Source: Leptobrachium leishanense (lineage: Eukaryota; Chordata; Amphibia; Anura; Megophryidae). From it: a DNA stretch of 64,000 nucleotides. The stretch lies in assembly GCA_009667805.1 (NCBI GenBank), contig CM019067.1, forward strand, positions 160,103,049 to 160,167,048. Reading direction: 5' to 3'. Below, piece by piece: positions 21,678-33,570 of the stretch (positions within the stretch are counted from its first letter, which is position 1; each line of letters starts with the position of its first letter). Below the pieces are notes generated by a model, which made no database searches, was not told where the DNA came from, and saw only the letters and a list, made by a program, of their open reading frames with translations. A program made the position numbers and the translations under genes.

Positions 21678-22360
21678 TCACAGACAGCAAGGATACAACC
21701 CTAATAGGAACCCCAGGAAGTCGGTGGATTCTACGCTGATCAGGCACTTTTCCCTCTTGAGTTTTAGGCCGGCCTCGCGGAAACGTACTGCGCGGAGACG
21801 TTCGGCCAGGACTGATGCTGATTTTTCCGCGATCAGGACGTCATCAAAGTATGGGCAGACGCCAGAAATGTTCTTCAGTGTCCATTCCATAATACTTTGG
21901 AACAACCCTGGTGCTACGCTTACCCCAAACTGCAATTGGCGCACTCAAAATGCACCTCTGTGTGTAACTATTGTTTGTGCTTCTGCGGTAGCTGTACCAG
22001 CTTGTCTAGTTCTGCATCAATTTTATGCTTCAATGCAAAAGGAACCCTACGTGGTTTTAATCGGATTGGAGTTACTGCTGGATCAAGGTTGAGTGCAATG
22101 GGTACCCCTTTGTATTGTCCCAGTTCAATGCTGAATATGTCAGCGTATTCTTGGCATACCACTTCTAGATCGGTTATTTGGGTTCGATGGATGCCCATTA
22201 CCCTGATGCCCAGGGCCTCAAACCAATACAGTCCTAGGAGGCTGGTGCACGGCCCCTCTACGACCACCACACTGAGGGAACCCTCGAACTCTCTGAATTG
22301 TACCCTAATGGTGGCTTCGCCTCTTACGGGAACACAGCGATTCTGGAAGTCTGTTAGCAC
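21678..22360 (-). pseudogene. pol: Gypsy protease end and reverse transcriptase fragments
   Basis: The first piece (22360-21968) holds the protease tail (GPCTSLLGLYWFEALGI) and the RT lead-in (ALNLDPAVTPIRLKPRRVPF, then HKIDAELDKLVQL). The second piece (21944-21678), in another frame, holds QFGVSVAPGLFQSIMEWTL, the catalytic box CPYFDDVLIAE (FDD) and STDFLGFLL. Comparison with the normal RT order shows that the fingers/palm region between them, including the first catalytic Asp, is missing (roughly 80 residues). The coding sequence stops at FLGFLL, where the 32-bp LTR-end repeat begins, so a deletion joined RT to the 3' LTR. The enzyme would be inactive. Confidence 0.8.
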
Positions 22361-22374
22361 TAAGTCCGATGATT

Positions 22375-23406
22375 TCAGGGAATCTGCCGTCGGCTACGGT
22401 TGCAAATCTGGTCGAAAGTGGTAGTGGTAGAGGAGATAATGGACAGAGCCGATCCAGTATCTAACTTCATGGAGCATGGGACCCCTTGAAGTTTTAGCTG
22501 GAGTCTTATCTTCTCTTTGATGGGACGTTGGGCCCCTGTGCGTTGGATGGTACGCCTTCCCAAGCAGTATTCAACTCTGTTCTGTCCTGGGGGCCATTCT
22601 CCCTGATGACTTCTGCAAACTCTGGCAATGTGCCCTTGCTTTCCATAGGCACGGCATACTGCTGTGCGGAATCTGCAATCTGCTCTTTCATGCTGTCCCC
22701 CGCAACTTGCGCAGCTATGTGGGGGAGTTACTTTATCTATGGAGGGTGACCGTCTGAGTGGCTCTCTCCGCAAGCGATCGATTTCTTCAATCTCACTGCC
22801 CATTTCCGAGCCTTCTGCAGTCCCTTGGTGGATCGCTGGGGGGCTGGTGTGCGTTGTTTGTGGCCGGAGAGTCTTCATGGCCCCCCTGACAGTCTCATCT
22901 ACCATGACTTCCTTCAATGCGTCTTGGAAAGTCAATTTCTCCATGGCGAATAGGCGCTGCTGTAATTCTCTATTATGCAGGCCGCAAATGAGCCGGTCTC
23001 TGAGACGGTCTTCCAGATCAGGAAACTTACATTGGTGTGAAGCTTGGCGAAAAGTGGCCACAAACTCTGCTGCAGATTCCCCGGATCTCTGTTCACGTTG
23101 CTCGAATGCATGGCACCGGGCGATGACCGAGACTTTAGGCTCAAAATGTTCGCTTAATTTGTTCTTGAGGTCTGTGTAGGCCATAGTCTCTATGTTTGTC
23201 GGTGCTATCAAGTTTTCAGCAATATCAAATGTGGCTTGTCCACAGACACATAGTACAGTTGCTGCCTTCAGGCCATCATCCGTGACCTGGTTAGCCCTGA
23301 GGTAGTTGTCTACATATTGTACATAGATATGTACAGTTGAGACATATGAGATCCACTGTCCCGGTTGAGTAATATCGAACTCGTGGAGTCTTCCCAGATT
23401 GGCCAT
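22375..23406 (-). pseudogene. gag: Gypsy Gag-protease, broken
   Basis: ATG at 23406 (MANLGRLHEFDITQPGQWI). Gag would form the retrotransposon particle. The capsid-like helical region includes YTDLKNKLSEHFEPKVSVIA, ESAAEFVATFRQASHQCKF and LRDRLICGLHNRELQQRLF. Two zinc knuckles follow: CASCGGQHERADC, and CRAYGKQGHIARVC, in which the second Cys is replaced by Tyr. The aspartic protease begins with MKLDTGSALSIIS (active-site DTG). The frame closes at 22375 and the protease continues in another frame from 22360 (SLLGLYWFEALGI), so there is a frameshift near 22370-22420. The knuckle substitution and frameshift mark a decayed copy; the K02A2.6/Mag-like flavour is inference. Confidence 0.82.
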
Positions 23407-23961
23407 TTTGAGAAGGCCCCTGTGGTGCTGGTTAATGCCTGTACTACTGCGGTTGGAGCTGGGCTGCACTTAGTCCAGTGGACGGATTCCTCAGGTCCGT
23501 CTGTGTCTCCAGTGTGTCTTACTGGCAGGCAGGGTGGGGGATCCCATCCGTCGTCGCCACTATTATGTATTGTGCTGCAGTAATCACAGACAGCAAGGAT
23601 ACAACCATTTTTTTGACTCAACTGACAAATAACTGCCACTGAAGCAGGGCTTCACACAACTTTATATATACAATAGATAACACCAAAATAACTGCCACTG
23701 AAGCAGGGCTTAACACAACTTTATATATTCAAAATACATAACAGAAGCCATTCATTCTTGTTTTCTCCTTTGAACAATTGTGGATAATCCCAAAATAAGA
23801 GCCAATAGTAAATTCCAGGGAAAATGTGTATAAAATGCTTAAATATTAATTTGGGCATTAACCCAATTGATTTTTCCAATTTTTTTTTGAAAAATCACTT
23901 AATTAATTATAGTGCAAGACATACTTATAAATACTCCCAATTAATTTTTTTATTGTACTTA

Positions 23962-24164
23962 CAGTCATGGCCGAAATTGTTGGCACCCCAGACATTTTTC
24001 CAGAAAATCAAGTATTTCATACAGAAAAGTATTGCAGTAACACATGTTTATTCCCTTTGTGTGTATTGGAACAAAACAAAAAAAGGGAGGAAAAAAATCA
24101 AATTGGACATAATGTCACACAAAACGACAAAAATGGGCTGGACAAAATTCTTGGCACCCTTAAA

Positions 24165-24165
<1 letters not shown>
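23962..24165. repeat. Left terminal inverted repeat of the Tc1-like element
   Basis: The outer terminus CAGTCATGGCCGAAATTG (23962) and inner direct repeat (about 24142-24160) flank an AT-rich spacer with CATGTTTATTCCCTTTGTG. It pairs with 25345-25564, where the right copy has an extra TGTATAGCAAAACA segment. Confidence 0.88.
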
Positions 24166-25190
<1,025 letters not shown>

Positions 25191-25344
25191 GCTTAGTGCG
25201 GCACACACAATGCAAAGACTAAGTGAACTTCTCTCCTTTTTATCTGCTCTCAGGTGTGATTTTTATATTGCCCACACCTGTTACTTGCCCCAAGTGAGTT
25301 TACAGGAGCATCACATGCTTGAAACAATCTTATTTATCCACAAT

Positions 25345-25564
25345 TTTGAAAGGGTGCCAATAATTTTGTACACCCCATTTTTGGAGTTTTGTGTGACATT
25401 ATGTCCATTAGCTTTTTTTCCTCCCTTTTTTTGTTTTGTTCCAATGCACACAAAGGGAATAAACATGTGTATAGCAAAACATGTGTTACTGCAATACTTT
25501 TCTGTGAGAAATACTTGATTTTCTGGAAAAATGTCTGGGGTGCCAACAATTTTGGCCATGACTG
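25345..25564. repeat. Right terminal inverted repeat of the Tc1-like element
   Basis: Reverse complement of the left repeat, about 90% similar, about 15 nt longer because of the insertion GTTTTGCTATACACAT. Outer end GGCCATGACTG; inner motif GGTGCCAATAATTTTGT near 25352. Confidence 0.88.
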
Positions 25565-26082
25565 TACATATTTGGCCAGTAGATGGTGCCATCTGCTGAA
25601 AATTTGAGTTACAGTTGCGGCCCGTGGTTCACTGCAACAAATGTATCAGCTTGCTGAATGTCCGATGTCAGTACATCCAGTTAAAATCCACAAAAAAGTT
25701 TAAGCTTAGGCACCATCCCCCTTGGTGGGTCAATGGAGTAGAGGTCTCTTGCTGTGCAGCCCCAATACTCAAAACAATAAATAAAACTCCGGATACCACA
25801 ATATTAGTTCAAGTGGATTTATTCCAAAACCAAGAAATAACGACGTTTCGACCACAACTGGTCTTTGTCAAGCCTAATTCAAAAATGTCATGAACAGGAA
25901 ATAAATAGCATCACAGATCAATTAACAAACAATCAATCAATTATTGCAAACGGTCTGTGCATACTAACCCAGTGATTTAAAAACAAAGTACCGTATTTTT
26001 CACTCCATAAGACGCACTTTTCTCCCCCCAAAAAGTGGGGGGAAAAGTGGGTGCATCTTACGGAGCGAATGCCCCATGATAT

Positions 26083-26290
26083 GCCTCAGCTCACCTGTCG
26101 CCGCCGCGTTAGGCTCCCTCTGAGCGTGCGTCCGGCGGCAGGAAGCTTGGGCACTCGCCTGGGGGAGCCACGTGACCATGATCTCACGAGATCGCGGTCA
26201 CGTGGCTCCCCCAGGCAAGTGCCCAAGCTTCCTGCCGCCGGACGCACGCTCAGAGGGAGCCTAACGCGGCGGCGACAGGTGAGCGGAGGC
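26083..26290. repeat. GC-rich hairpin, arms about 95 bp
   Basis: GCCTCAGCTCACCTGTCGCC to GGGGGAGCCACGTGACC pairs with GGTCACGTGGCTCCCCC to GGCGACAGGTGAGCGGAGGC around ATGATCTCACGAGATCGC. CACGTG in both arms (26169-26174, 26199-26204). Confidence 0.92.
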
Positions 26291-26640
26291 ATATCCATGA
26301 GCTGCTGGGGCACATCCATGAGCGAGCTGGGGCACATCCATGAGCGAGCTGGGGCAAATCCATGTGCTGGGGCAATATCCATGAGCTGGGGCATTATCCA
26401 TGAGCTGGGGGACAGTATCCATGAGCTGGGGCATATCCATGTGCTGGGGCATATCCATAAGCTGGGGGGCATATCCATGAGCTGGGGGACAGTATCCATG
26501 TGCTGGGGCATATCCATGAGCTGGGGGACAGTATCCATGTGCTGGGGCATATCCATGAGCTGGGGGACAGTATCCATGAGCTGGGGGACAGTATCCATGA
26601 GCTGGGGGCAGTATCCATGAGCTGGGGCAGTATATCCATT
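26287..26640. repeat. Minisatellite (CATATCCATGAGCTGGGG)
   Basis: Some 15-18 units of about 18-22 bp. Variants are GGCATATCCATGAGCTGGGG and GGACAGTATCCATGAGCTGG. Same core as arrays at 11210-12000 (inverted) and 59470-60595. ORFs on both strands here are repeat artefacts. Confidence 0.92.
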
Positions 26641-27018
26641 ATTACACTATTTGATTTCAGAATATTTATTTTCCTGTTTTCCTCCTCTAAAAACTAGGTG
26701 CGTCTTATGGTCAGGTGCGTCTTATGGAGCGAAAAATACGGTATGTCCATAAGCTGGTTCTTCTATTAACACATTAATTCACATCATCTTAATTACAAAA
26801 AGAGTTATTATTCATATATTAACTACAGTATATACCAGATAATGGACACGGGTTCGCCAATGATGAAATTGATAGAATTTATGATAAAGTATAGCTTACT
26901 ATTACAGCTACAACAAAATAATTCCATTCCCCCTCTTTTATATCTGTGAAAAGAGGAACAATGAAACACACTTAAGTCGTACACTCTATGAGAGGAAACA
27001 TATAAAATAAAATTGTAT

Positions 27019-27077
27019 GCACATATACACACATATACACATACACATACATATACATATACATATACATACACATA
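27019..27077. repeat. CA/TA microsatellite
   Basis: Irregular (CACATA)n and (CATATA)n run in the centre of the foldback, directly after the ORF fragment's stop codon when read on the minus strand. Confidence 0.9.
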
Positions 27078-27104
27078 TGTGCAATCGCACGTGGTAAAAT
27101 GTAA

Positions 27105-27222
27105 TTACAAAAATGGTGAAAAGTCTGCCTCCCTATTGAGGCCATGTGGGGAGAGTGTATTAAGGTGATGAATCCAATACAATTCTCTTCTCTTAAGTAG
27201 TTTTTCTCTATCTCCACCTCGT
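27105..27222 (-). pseudogene. C-terminal end of a Penelope-like ORF
   Basis: The minus strand reads [20 protein letters not shown] then [11 protein letters not shown] and TAA (27105-27107). The pattern RE..WI..LNTL.P.GLN is what I know from the end of GIY-YIG endonuclease domains in vertebrate Penelope-like proteins. Only about 39 codons survive: the 5' part is replaced by the inverted arm starting at 27223. No catalytic residue is in this piece, so the call rests on that tail motif and the foldback context. Confidence 0.6.
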
Positions 27223-27689
27223 GTGTGTTTCATTGTTCCTCTTTTCACAGATATAAAAGAGGGGGAAAGGAATTATTTTGTTGTAGCTGTAATAGTAAGC
27301 TATACTTTATCATAAATTCTATCAATTTCATCATTGGCGAACCCGTGTCCATTATCTGGTATATACTGTAGTTAATATATGAATAATAACTCTTTTTGTA
27401 ATTAAGATGATGTGAATTAATGTGTTAATAGAAGAACCAGCTTATGGACATACTTTGTTTTTAAATCGCTGGGTTAGTATGCACAGACCGTTTGCAATAA
27501 TTGATTGATTGTTTGTTAATTGATCTGTGATGCTATTTATTTCCTGTTCATGACATTTTTGAATTAGGCTTGACAAAGACCAGTTGTGGTCGAAACGTCG
27601 TTATTTCTTGGTTTTGGAATAAATCCACTTGAACTAATATTGTGGTATCCGGAGTTTTATTTATTGTTTTGAGTACATCCAGTTAGCTG

Positions 27690-27860
27690 ATTTTATACAG
27701 TTTTAGCTCTGAGGGCATTATCAAAAAATGTCATTTGCTTTTGGGCTGCAGAGCTGCAGATTGAGATAGCAGATTGAGATATCTCGACATTGGGAACTGG
27801 ATGGTGCTTTTGAAGCCCGAGATATCTCGATCTTGGTAGTGAAGGAGTTCATGATAAAAA
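27690..27860. repeat. Copy of the dispersed repeat seen at 20715
   Basis: Contains TCATTTGCTTTTGGGCTGCA, GAGATATCTCGACATTGG, GGATGGTGCTTTTGAAGC and CGAGATATCTCG, matching 20715-20860 in inverted orientation. Class unknown. Confidence 0.55.
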
Positions 27861-29304
27861 AGGGGGTTAACATTTTTAAAATATTAAAGACCCCATTGCG
27901 TGCTCTTGAGCTTTGTCATGAAATGTTTGAGGGTTGGGGTAGACCTGTACAGATAGGTTGTTCTGTTTTTTTAATGGGTAACTAAAGAATAATCGAAACA
28001 TACCTTCCAACAATGGAAAGCAGGAATGCATTACAGAAGGGGGCATCGCTGACAGGAGAAGTGACCTGTCCTTTATCACATCATCAGTGAAGTGGTTGTG
28101 GTGTGACCAGGCAGGCATATTGTATGATCACCAATAATGGGGTTGGAGATGGCAGCTCCCACAAAGAGATGTGTCAAACTAGCTTTCCTTAATGCTTGAT
28201 TGATGGTGGAAGAGGACCTAAGAATTAGGACTGTCCCTCTTAACTTGTCTGTAGAGTTATTTACTTTTGAGGTGGTGGAATTAAAACAACTATGTCCGTA
28301 GTTATTTGCAACTGTATTCATGCAGACCAAGAAACTTCCAAGTGCTAAAATGTATTTGGAGAATGAGCTATGGCGTTGGTGCTCCTTCTGTGCCCTTTTC
28401 TGTGGGGGGATTAAATTGGTTTTAGACCTGTCCAATTCATCTTCCAGATGCTAATATATGAGATTTTGCTTGTGTAGTGAAACAGGTAAACATCTTTTTG
28501 ATATGCTGCCTACCACATGTTTTGTCCTAAAATGAAGAAAGCCAGGCAAAAGCATTTCAAATGCATGGAATATGCTCAACGCTGTACTTATATAACACGA
28601 TTTATTAAGAATTATACTTGTAATTAAAGTAAAATAGATACATTGTTTAAGTAATTATTCACAGTGTGAATTTAATGTATTTATTCTAAAATGTGTGACT
28701 CTATTTTAATAGTACAGTCTCACTTACGTATAGCACGATGCATCTAATTTTAATTTCAAATGAATCTTAATGAATGAATTGACCTCTGTTAATCTGCTAC
28801 ATTGTTTCGTCAGTTTTCTGTACAAAAAACATGGCAAGAAAAGGCAGGCTATGCAGCACACCATATCTTGCTGGTAGCAATCTGTCAGGAGGCCTAGGAG
28901 GAGCTTTTTATGTGGTGGAACACATTTGCAATGGGACAGATCTCCATTACAAACACAACCTATAGGGGAGTCAAAATATGCATACGGGTTCAAAAAAACT
29001 TAAATTCTTAAAAGGGAATTGATATGTATGTCTAGAAAAAATTAAATTTAATTCACATTTAAACATTTTTATACCTATAGACAAATTAGAATAAATCAAT
29101 AAAAGTTTTAAAAATGTGTAAAAAAATGTTTATTTTCTTGCTTTGAACTCTGTCATTCTGTCTTCTCTGGCGATGCCCCTCAGCTAGGGGTGTTTCTTCA
29201 GCTCACACTTCCAGAATATTTCCCGACTCCTCCCTGCCCACTACTCCACCCATCAAAGCTTCACATAAACTAGCACAAGCTGTGTACATGAAACCCTGTG
29301 CACA
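27861..29304. other. No recognisable gene
   Basis: Minus-strand frames at 28076-28435 and 28724-28993 encode no motif I know and are not supported by composition. AT-rich; may be single-copy intergenic DNA. Confidence 0.4.
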
Positions 29305-29514
29305 CTCAGGACCAGTGGCGTAGCGGGGGTTGTCAGCGCCCAGGGCAAGGCAAGAATTGTGCGCCCCCCCCCAACCTGTGGACATGGTAGCACACCATGA
29401 TTCCATTCCACCAGCAGAGTATTGACCCCCTTACCCCACAAGCACATGTATTGTATATTAACAAAATACTGATATAATAAAAAAATGAAACACACATGCC
29501 CCCCACGCTATGCC

Positions 29515-29870
29515 ACTGCTACCAGTCACCCTGTCCCAGTATACCCTAGCATAGTTCCACTCTCACACAATACCCAGTCACTCTCTCCCAGTACCCCAGT
29601 CACTCTCTCCCTCCAAGTAACCCAGTCACTCTCAGTACCCCCACTTTTTCCCAATACCCCCAGTCTCTCTCTCTTCAAGTACCCCAGTCACTCTTCCCAG
29701 TACCCCCAGTCACACTCTCTTTTCCAGTACCCCCAGTAACTCTCTCTCTCACTCTTTCTCTCTCCCAGTACCCCCAGTCACTCTCTCTATCCAAGTATCC
29801 CCAGTCACTCTTTCCCAGTATCCCCAGTCATTATCTTCCCGAACCTCCAGTCAGCCTCCTCCTGTACCCT
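29515..29870. repeat. Minisatellite (CAGTACCCCCAGTCACTCTCTC)
   Basis: About 15 irregular units of the words CCAGTCACTCTCTCCC and CAGTACCCC. Unrelated in sequence to the array in the sister hAT at 11130, although both occupy the same interior position. Confidence 0.85.
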
Positions 29871-30133
29871 CAGTACCCCCTCACTGTGTGGTGGTCACGC
29901 TGCTCTGGTGTCATACAGTGCAGCCTACCTGCGAGGAGTTGCTGGTGGCCCGGGGGGGGGCTGTCCAGGGGGCTTATTGGAGACCGGATTTTAAATGTGC
30001 TGCAGGGCAGGCGCCTCCCTCCCTCCTTCCTGTTCAGCGGCTGCAGGGATGCCAGTGGTGGGGGGCTGGAACAGGGCTTCGGGGGGGCTGACAAGCGTGG
30101 TATAGGGTGTTCCGTCGAATAATGCTGCGCTGC

Positions 30134-30232
30134 TTCACGTGACTTAAGTCAGCGTTAAGGAGGAGTCAGGACAGGACCAGAATTTTCTGTCCTGATCCTC
30201 CCTTCTGGACGCTGAGTGCCAAGTCACATGTC
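30134..30232. repeat. Hairpin inside the hAT at 29313
   Basis: TTCACGTGACTTAAGTCAGC and AGGAGGAGTCAGGACAG pair with CTGTCCTGATCCTCCC and GCTGAGTGCCAAGTCACATG. One arm has CACGTG (30136-30141); the other has the one-base variant CACATG. Confidence 0.78.
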
Positions 30233-30439
30233 CACCGGCATGGCAAAACTGGCGGACACCTTGCTGATCCCTGCTGGAAAATATTAGTGGTTCAAATTTT
30301 TTTAAAATTTTGCTCCCCCTAAGAAAATTGCGCCCGGGATGACCGCCCCTGAGGCCCCCCCCCAAGCTACGCCACTGCTCAGGACCTCAGACTGGGGAAA
30401 CTAAGGAACTGAATGTTAGCCATCTCTGCAACTGTGAAA

Positions 30440-30800
30440 GCAAGACACACTCATGCCCACTCACACCAATTTACCCTCTGACTCGCTCACATACTCACAC
30501 TCTCTCTCAGACTCACTCACACGCTGACATGCTCACTTGCGCTTTTTCATGGTTTATATACTCACTTTCTCACTTAAACTCCCTCACGCAGTCACTCACT
30601 CTAACACTCTTTCTTGTGCTCTGTCTCCTGTGCGCACACTCTTTCACTGTACCTTTTCTTGCGCTTTCTCTGCTTTATTTTGCGGTCTGTCTCTCTTTAC
30701 CATTTCTTGCTGTGTCTCTCCTCTTTTTTTTCTTGCAGTCCCTCGCACTGCTATCTCTTTCTCTCCCTGTGTGCATTGATTTCTTTCCTTCCCTTCTTCT
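30440..30800. repeat. CT/CA-rich low-complexity stretch
   Basis: ACTCACTCAC and TCTCTC words dominate. Overlapping frames rich in Leu/Ser/Phe are compositional artefacts. Confidence 0.75.
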
Positions 30801-31498
30801 GCAGTAGTTGCGAGTGAAAGAGATACAGATTAGAATGGCATTCAGCCCCGTCTTCCCCTCAGCTCACAGTACAGGAAGGAGGTGGAGAAAATCAGTGGCA
30901 AATGCTCAGTGCTTTTTTTTATCTATACCTAGGTATACCCACTGATTGGTTAGCTCAAAGTGCCTCCTGAGTTGGGCGTGGAGAATGCCAAGAAAGAAAA
31001 GCATGTAATATGAGAAAATATTATATTTACTTGCTTTTTATGCATGCTGAATGACGCTACCAACTCATTCAAAAGGCAATGCACATTTTTAAAAGCACGC
31101 TAGCAAAGCATGCATGTCCATTTAAGTAGGATATCCATGAAGGGGCAGGCAGAAGAATAGTCAAACAATCCATACCTCAGGGCAGTCATTGGGAGGTTCA
31201 GTGAGGAGGGGGATCTCCCTGAAATGTTAACATTCCTATATGTACATTATTTATTCAATAAGTTGTATGAGTACACCTATTACACTATTTAGCGAATGCT
31301 TACAGTATTTTGCAGAAATTGGAGTCGCCACAGCAGTTATCAGATGTTGGCCGCCAAATTGCACCAATAACAACCGACTTGCACTGAATAGCATCGGTGA
31401 AGTCTGCCGAACTGCAATAAAAGTCTCCTATTCTCCTAATAGATGTATATATCAATAAAGTGTGTTCAAATAAAAAAGGTCCTTTAAAAAAAGACTAT
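30801..31498. other. No recognisable feature
   Basis: No supported gene or element end. Confidence 0.45.
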
Positions 31499-32412
31499 CA
31501 GGGTTATTCAAAGAGATCCAAATTGTGGCCGAAAGTTAACCGAACAGTGAAATTCAGCATACGGTTAACTTTCCTGGCCATTCGGCTATCCAGAGAGCAG
31601 GCAGTTCGGCAAATGCTGGTGAATTGCCTGCACATACGGTGCCTGTTCGTTGCCTGTTCGAGGGCAGTGAAATCCCCATAGAGAAGCAATGCTTCGTCTA
31701 TTCAGAGAACACAAACCAGCAGTGAAAAGTTGCCGAATTGCCCTTCTGTTCGGTGGTTTCATTCGACAGGTTTATTCAGGCGAATCCCATAGGCTTCAAT
31801 GTTAAAAAATATTCCCGTTTTAATCCAATATCTAATAAACCATTGTTCATAATATTTTGCAGTAAAAAGTCTCTTTATGTATCGATTCTTTTAGGATCTT
31901 TTAGGCATTTTTCGGGATTTTTTCACCAAATTTTTTTTAATCTTTTTTTTTTTAATCTTTTTTTTTTTCTGTAACAGCCCTTTTTATTATCATTGATTAG
32001 ACCTCATATGTAAATTTCAGACATTTTCGTTCTGTAGTTTCTTTTCAAACAGTGTTTCATTTTTCAAACTTTCAAGCGTACTTTCTTTTGGTTTTTTTTC
32101 ATCTCATTCGTCTGCATGTCGGGTTTTTCCAGCGGCTGCTCTGCGCTGTGATCGGCGGCTGCTTTGGTTTATCCGGCGTGTCCGGCGGGGTCAATCCAGA
32201 TGTTTTTGCGGGTTTCGGTGTGCGTTCCCCGGGTTTTGCGATAGGTGTTCGTTGGGTTTGCGGCGGCTTTTCCCTACACTACGACGGCCCTGTGGTGCTT
32301 GCTGAATACACCGCAGGGTCGCCGAAATGGGATCGCCGAATTGCACCAAATTGAAGAGAACAAAAAGTCACCGAACGTGCGGTGACTTTTCGTTTCTCTT
32401 TGAATAACCCTG
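31499..32412. mobile_element. TIR element, CAGGGTTATTC family, 914 bp
   Basis: CAGGGTTATTCAAAGAGA at the left, TCTCTTTGAATAACCCTG at the right. Subterminal sequences carry CGAACAGTGAAATTC and GAACGTGCGGTGAC. Flanks share only AT. The interior (about 31790-31880) shares a segment with hAT copies A, C and D. Non-coding: the plus-strand frame at 32052-32354 has no domain. Superfamily unclear. Confidence 0.7.
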
Positions 32413-32740
32413 ATTGTTGTCTAAAAAATAAAGAGTTTTTGATGAAAATGAAAAGAATAAATTGTCTTTATTTTTTCTTTATAAAATATATTACATTTTT
32501 ACATTGAATCGTACAAGGTTCACCTGTTTAAACCTGTCAAACAGAAACATTCGGTGCCACCGAATTGCGATGAACTGAGGCAAATGCACAGTATTTTCCT
32601 GTCAAATTACTAGTATTGGATGAATTACTATCTTAGTGAATAGACGAATGTGCTCGAAATTGCACTGAATGTAGGAATTCACTATCCGGTGCAATTCGGG
32701 CCAATTCAGAGGTTTATTGTGATTGTGTACAATATACATA
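32413..32740. repeat. Diverged sequence related to the CAGGGTTATTC family
   Basis: Contains TTTTTACATTGAATCGTAC and TTCACCTGTTTAAACCTGTC, words that recur at 33298-33340 and inverted in 31770. No ends resolved. Confidence 0.45.
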
Positions 32741-32915
32741 CAGGACTATTCAGAGAGAAGTGAAATCCTTGAGAATTGGCAGGAGAAGAGAACAATCTAG
32801 ACCAAATAACCAACTTGGATAGTGAGATAAATGGGGGAATTTTTCTGGTTTGACTATTTTGACCTAGAATTTTCAATTCTCTAGTCATTCTCAATCCTCT
32901 TTCTGAATAGCCCTG
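32741..32915. mobile_element. Short CAGGGTTATTC-family MITE, 175 bp
   Basis: CAGGACTATTCAGAGAG at the left, CTCTTTCTGAATAGCCCTG at the right, with interior CTATTTTGACCTAGAATTTT, identical in wording to 48330-48440. This is a minimal member of the family. Confidence 0.7.
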
Positions 32916-32999
32916 ATTTGTTTTAATGACCACCCCAACCCAAATATTTCACTACTATAAAGGAATTCTCACATCCATCTGGTGTGAAAACATTGTTAG

Positions 33000-33560
33000 T
33001 ATTTTTATTCCAGCGCAGATCATGTATCTTAAAAATAAAAAGTATCTAAAAAGAAAACCACTATTCTTTAAAAGGTGTTTAAAACAATAAAAATGCATGG
33101 AAATAATAAAAACGTCCTATAAAATAATAATTGAATGGTCTGTTACAGAATTGTAAAAAAGCCATTAGAAAAAATGGGAATCAAGAATTTCACTTAAAAA
33201 AAATCCAGAAAAATACCTAAGAAAAATAAAAAGGCTTTTTGTTGTAAATGAAAAGAATAAACGGTTGAGTAAAAAAATAATAAAACCGGTCATATGTTTT
33301 TACATTGAATCGTATGGGATTCGCCTGTTTAAACCTGTCAATCTAAACCACTGAAAATCTGAGCATTTTCCCAAGATTTCAGTACAGCTCAGCATTCTCT
33401 GAATAGATTAACCATCTATGGGACAATTTCACTGCCAAATTGATCTGAGAGCTGCACTGTTTTTTGCTGGCAATTCTCCAATATTTATTCAATTCTCCAA
33501 TTCCTTGTAAAAATTGCAGCTTTCAGCAAAAAGCCCCTAAGTGCAATATTCCAAAATTGG
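33000..33560. repeat. Diverged relative of the CAGGGTTATTC family
   Basis: AATAAACGGTTGAG, TTTTACATTGAATCGTATGG and TTCGCCTGTTTAAACC indicate a relative of 31499-32412, without recognisable termini. Confidence 0.4.
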
Positions 33561-33570
33561 TGCTAACTTA

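Larger units (their letters stand above)
21661..23760 (-). mobile_element. Gypsy-type LTR retrotransposon, internally deleted
   Basis: Minus-strand Gag, protease and part of reverse transcriptase lie between two copies of an exact 32-bp direct repeat (21669-21700 and 23575-23606, starting CTGCAGTAATCACAGACAGC). The repeat is best read as LTR-terminal sequence left at both ends. The 5' side shows GGCGACGACGG just inside that end, a plausible primer-binding area. A 58-bp tandem duplication (AACTGCCACTGAAGCAGGGC at 23631 and 23689) lies in the 5' LTR remnant. The RT is cut short and RNase H, integrase and most of the 3' LTR are missing. LTR limits cannot be set from one window. Confidence 0.75.
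25991..26741. mobile_element. TA-flanked non-autonomous element (CCGTATTTTTC ends), 751 bp
   Basis: CCGTATTTTTCACTCCATAA at the left, TTATGGAGCGAAAAATACGG at the right, with TA on both sides (25989-25990, 26742-26743). The opposite arm of the host foldback (about 27450) keeps the uninterrupted site AAAGTATGTCC, so both boundaries and the 2-bp TSD are proven internally. TA target suggests Tc1/mariner or pogo type. The interior is a long hairpin (26083-26290) followed by a minisatellite (26287-26640). Confidence 0.88.
25684..27672 (-). mobile_element. Penelope-like element fragment with inverted terminal arms (foldback)
   Basis: Flanked by an exact 13-bp duplication GTACATCCAGTTA (25671-25683, 27673-27685). 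Two arms of about 455 bp are inverted copies of each other: 25765-26971 (minus the insertion 25991-26743) and 27223-27675. The 251-bp centre holds the last codons of an ORF on the minus strand (27222-27105). Arms carry CGAAACGTCG preceded by a GACC/GGTC stem. A C-terminus of this kind plus inverted terminal repeats fits a Penelope-like element. An L1-style twin-priming event on another retroelement is the alternative. Confidence 0.65.
29313..30377. mobile_element. Non-autonomous hAT (TIR CAGTGGCGTAGCG), 1065 bp
   Basis: CAGTGGCGTAGCGGGGGTTG at the left, GCTACGCCACTG at the right, exact 8-bp TSD CTCAGGAC (29305-29312, 30378-30385). The subterminal block AAGAATTGTGCGCCCCCCCC, AACCTGTGGAC is shared with the hAT at 11130. 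Inside, CACGCTATGCCACTG (about 29504) looks like a residual internal terminus, followed by a minisatellite and a hairpin. No transposase. Confidence 0.9.

Noticed and set aside
27568..27596. Second hammerhead ribozyme core in the foldback arm
   Set aside because: The GACC/GGTC stem and GAAAC are present but the CUGANGA core reads TTGACAA, with essential bases changed.
28076..28435. 119-codon minus-strand ORF as a host gene
   Set aside because: No domain, no splice-site or upstream/downstream exon evidence; length is expected by chance in 64 kb.
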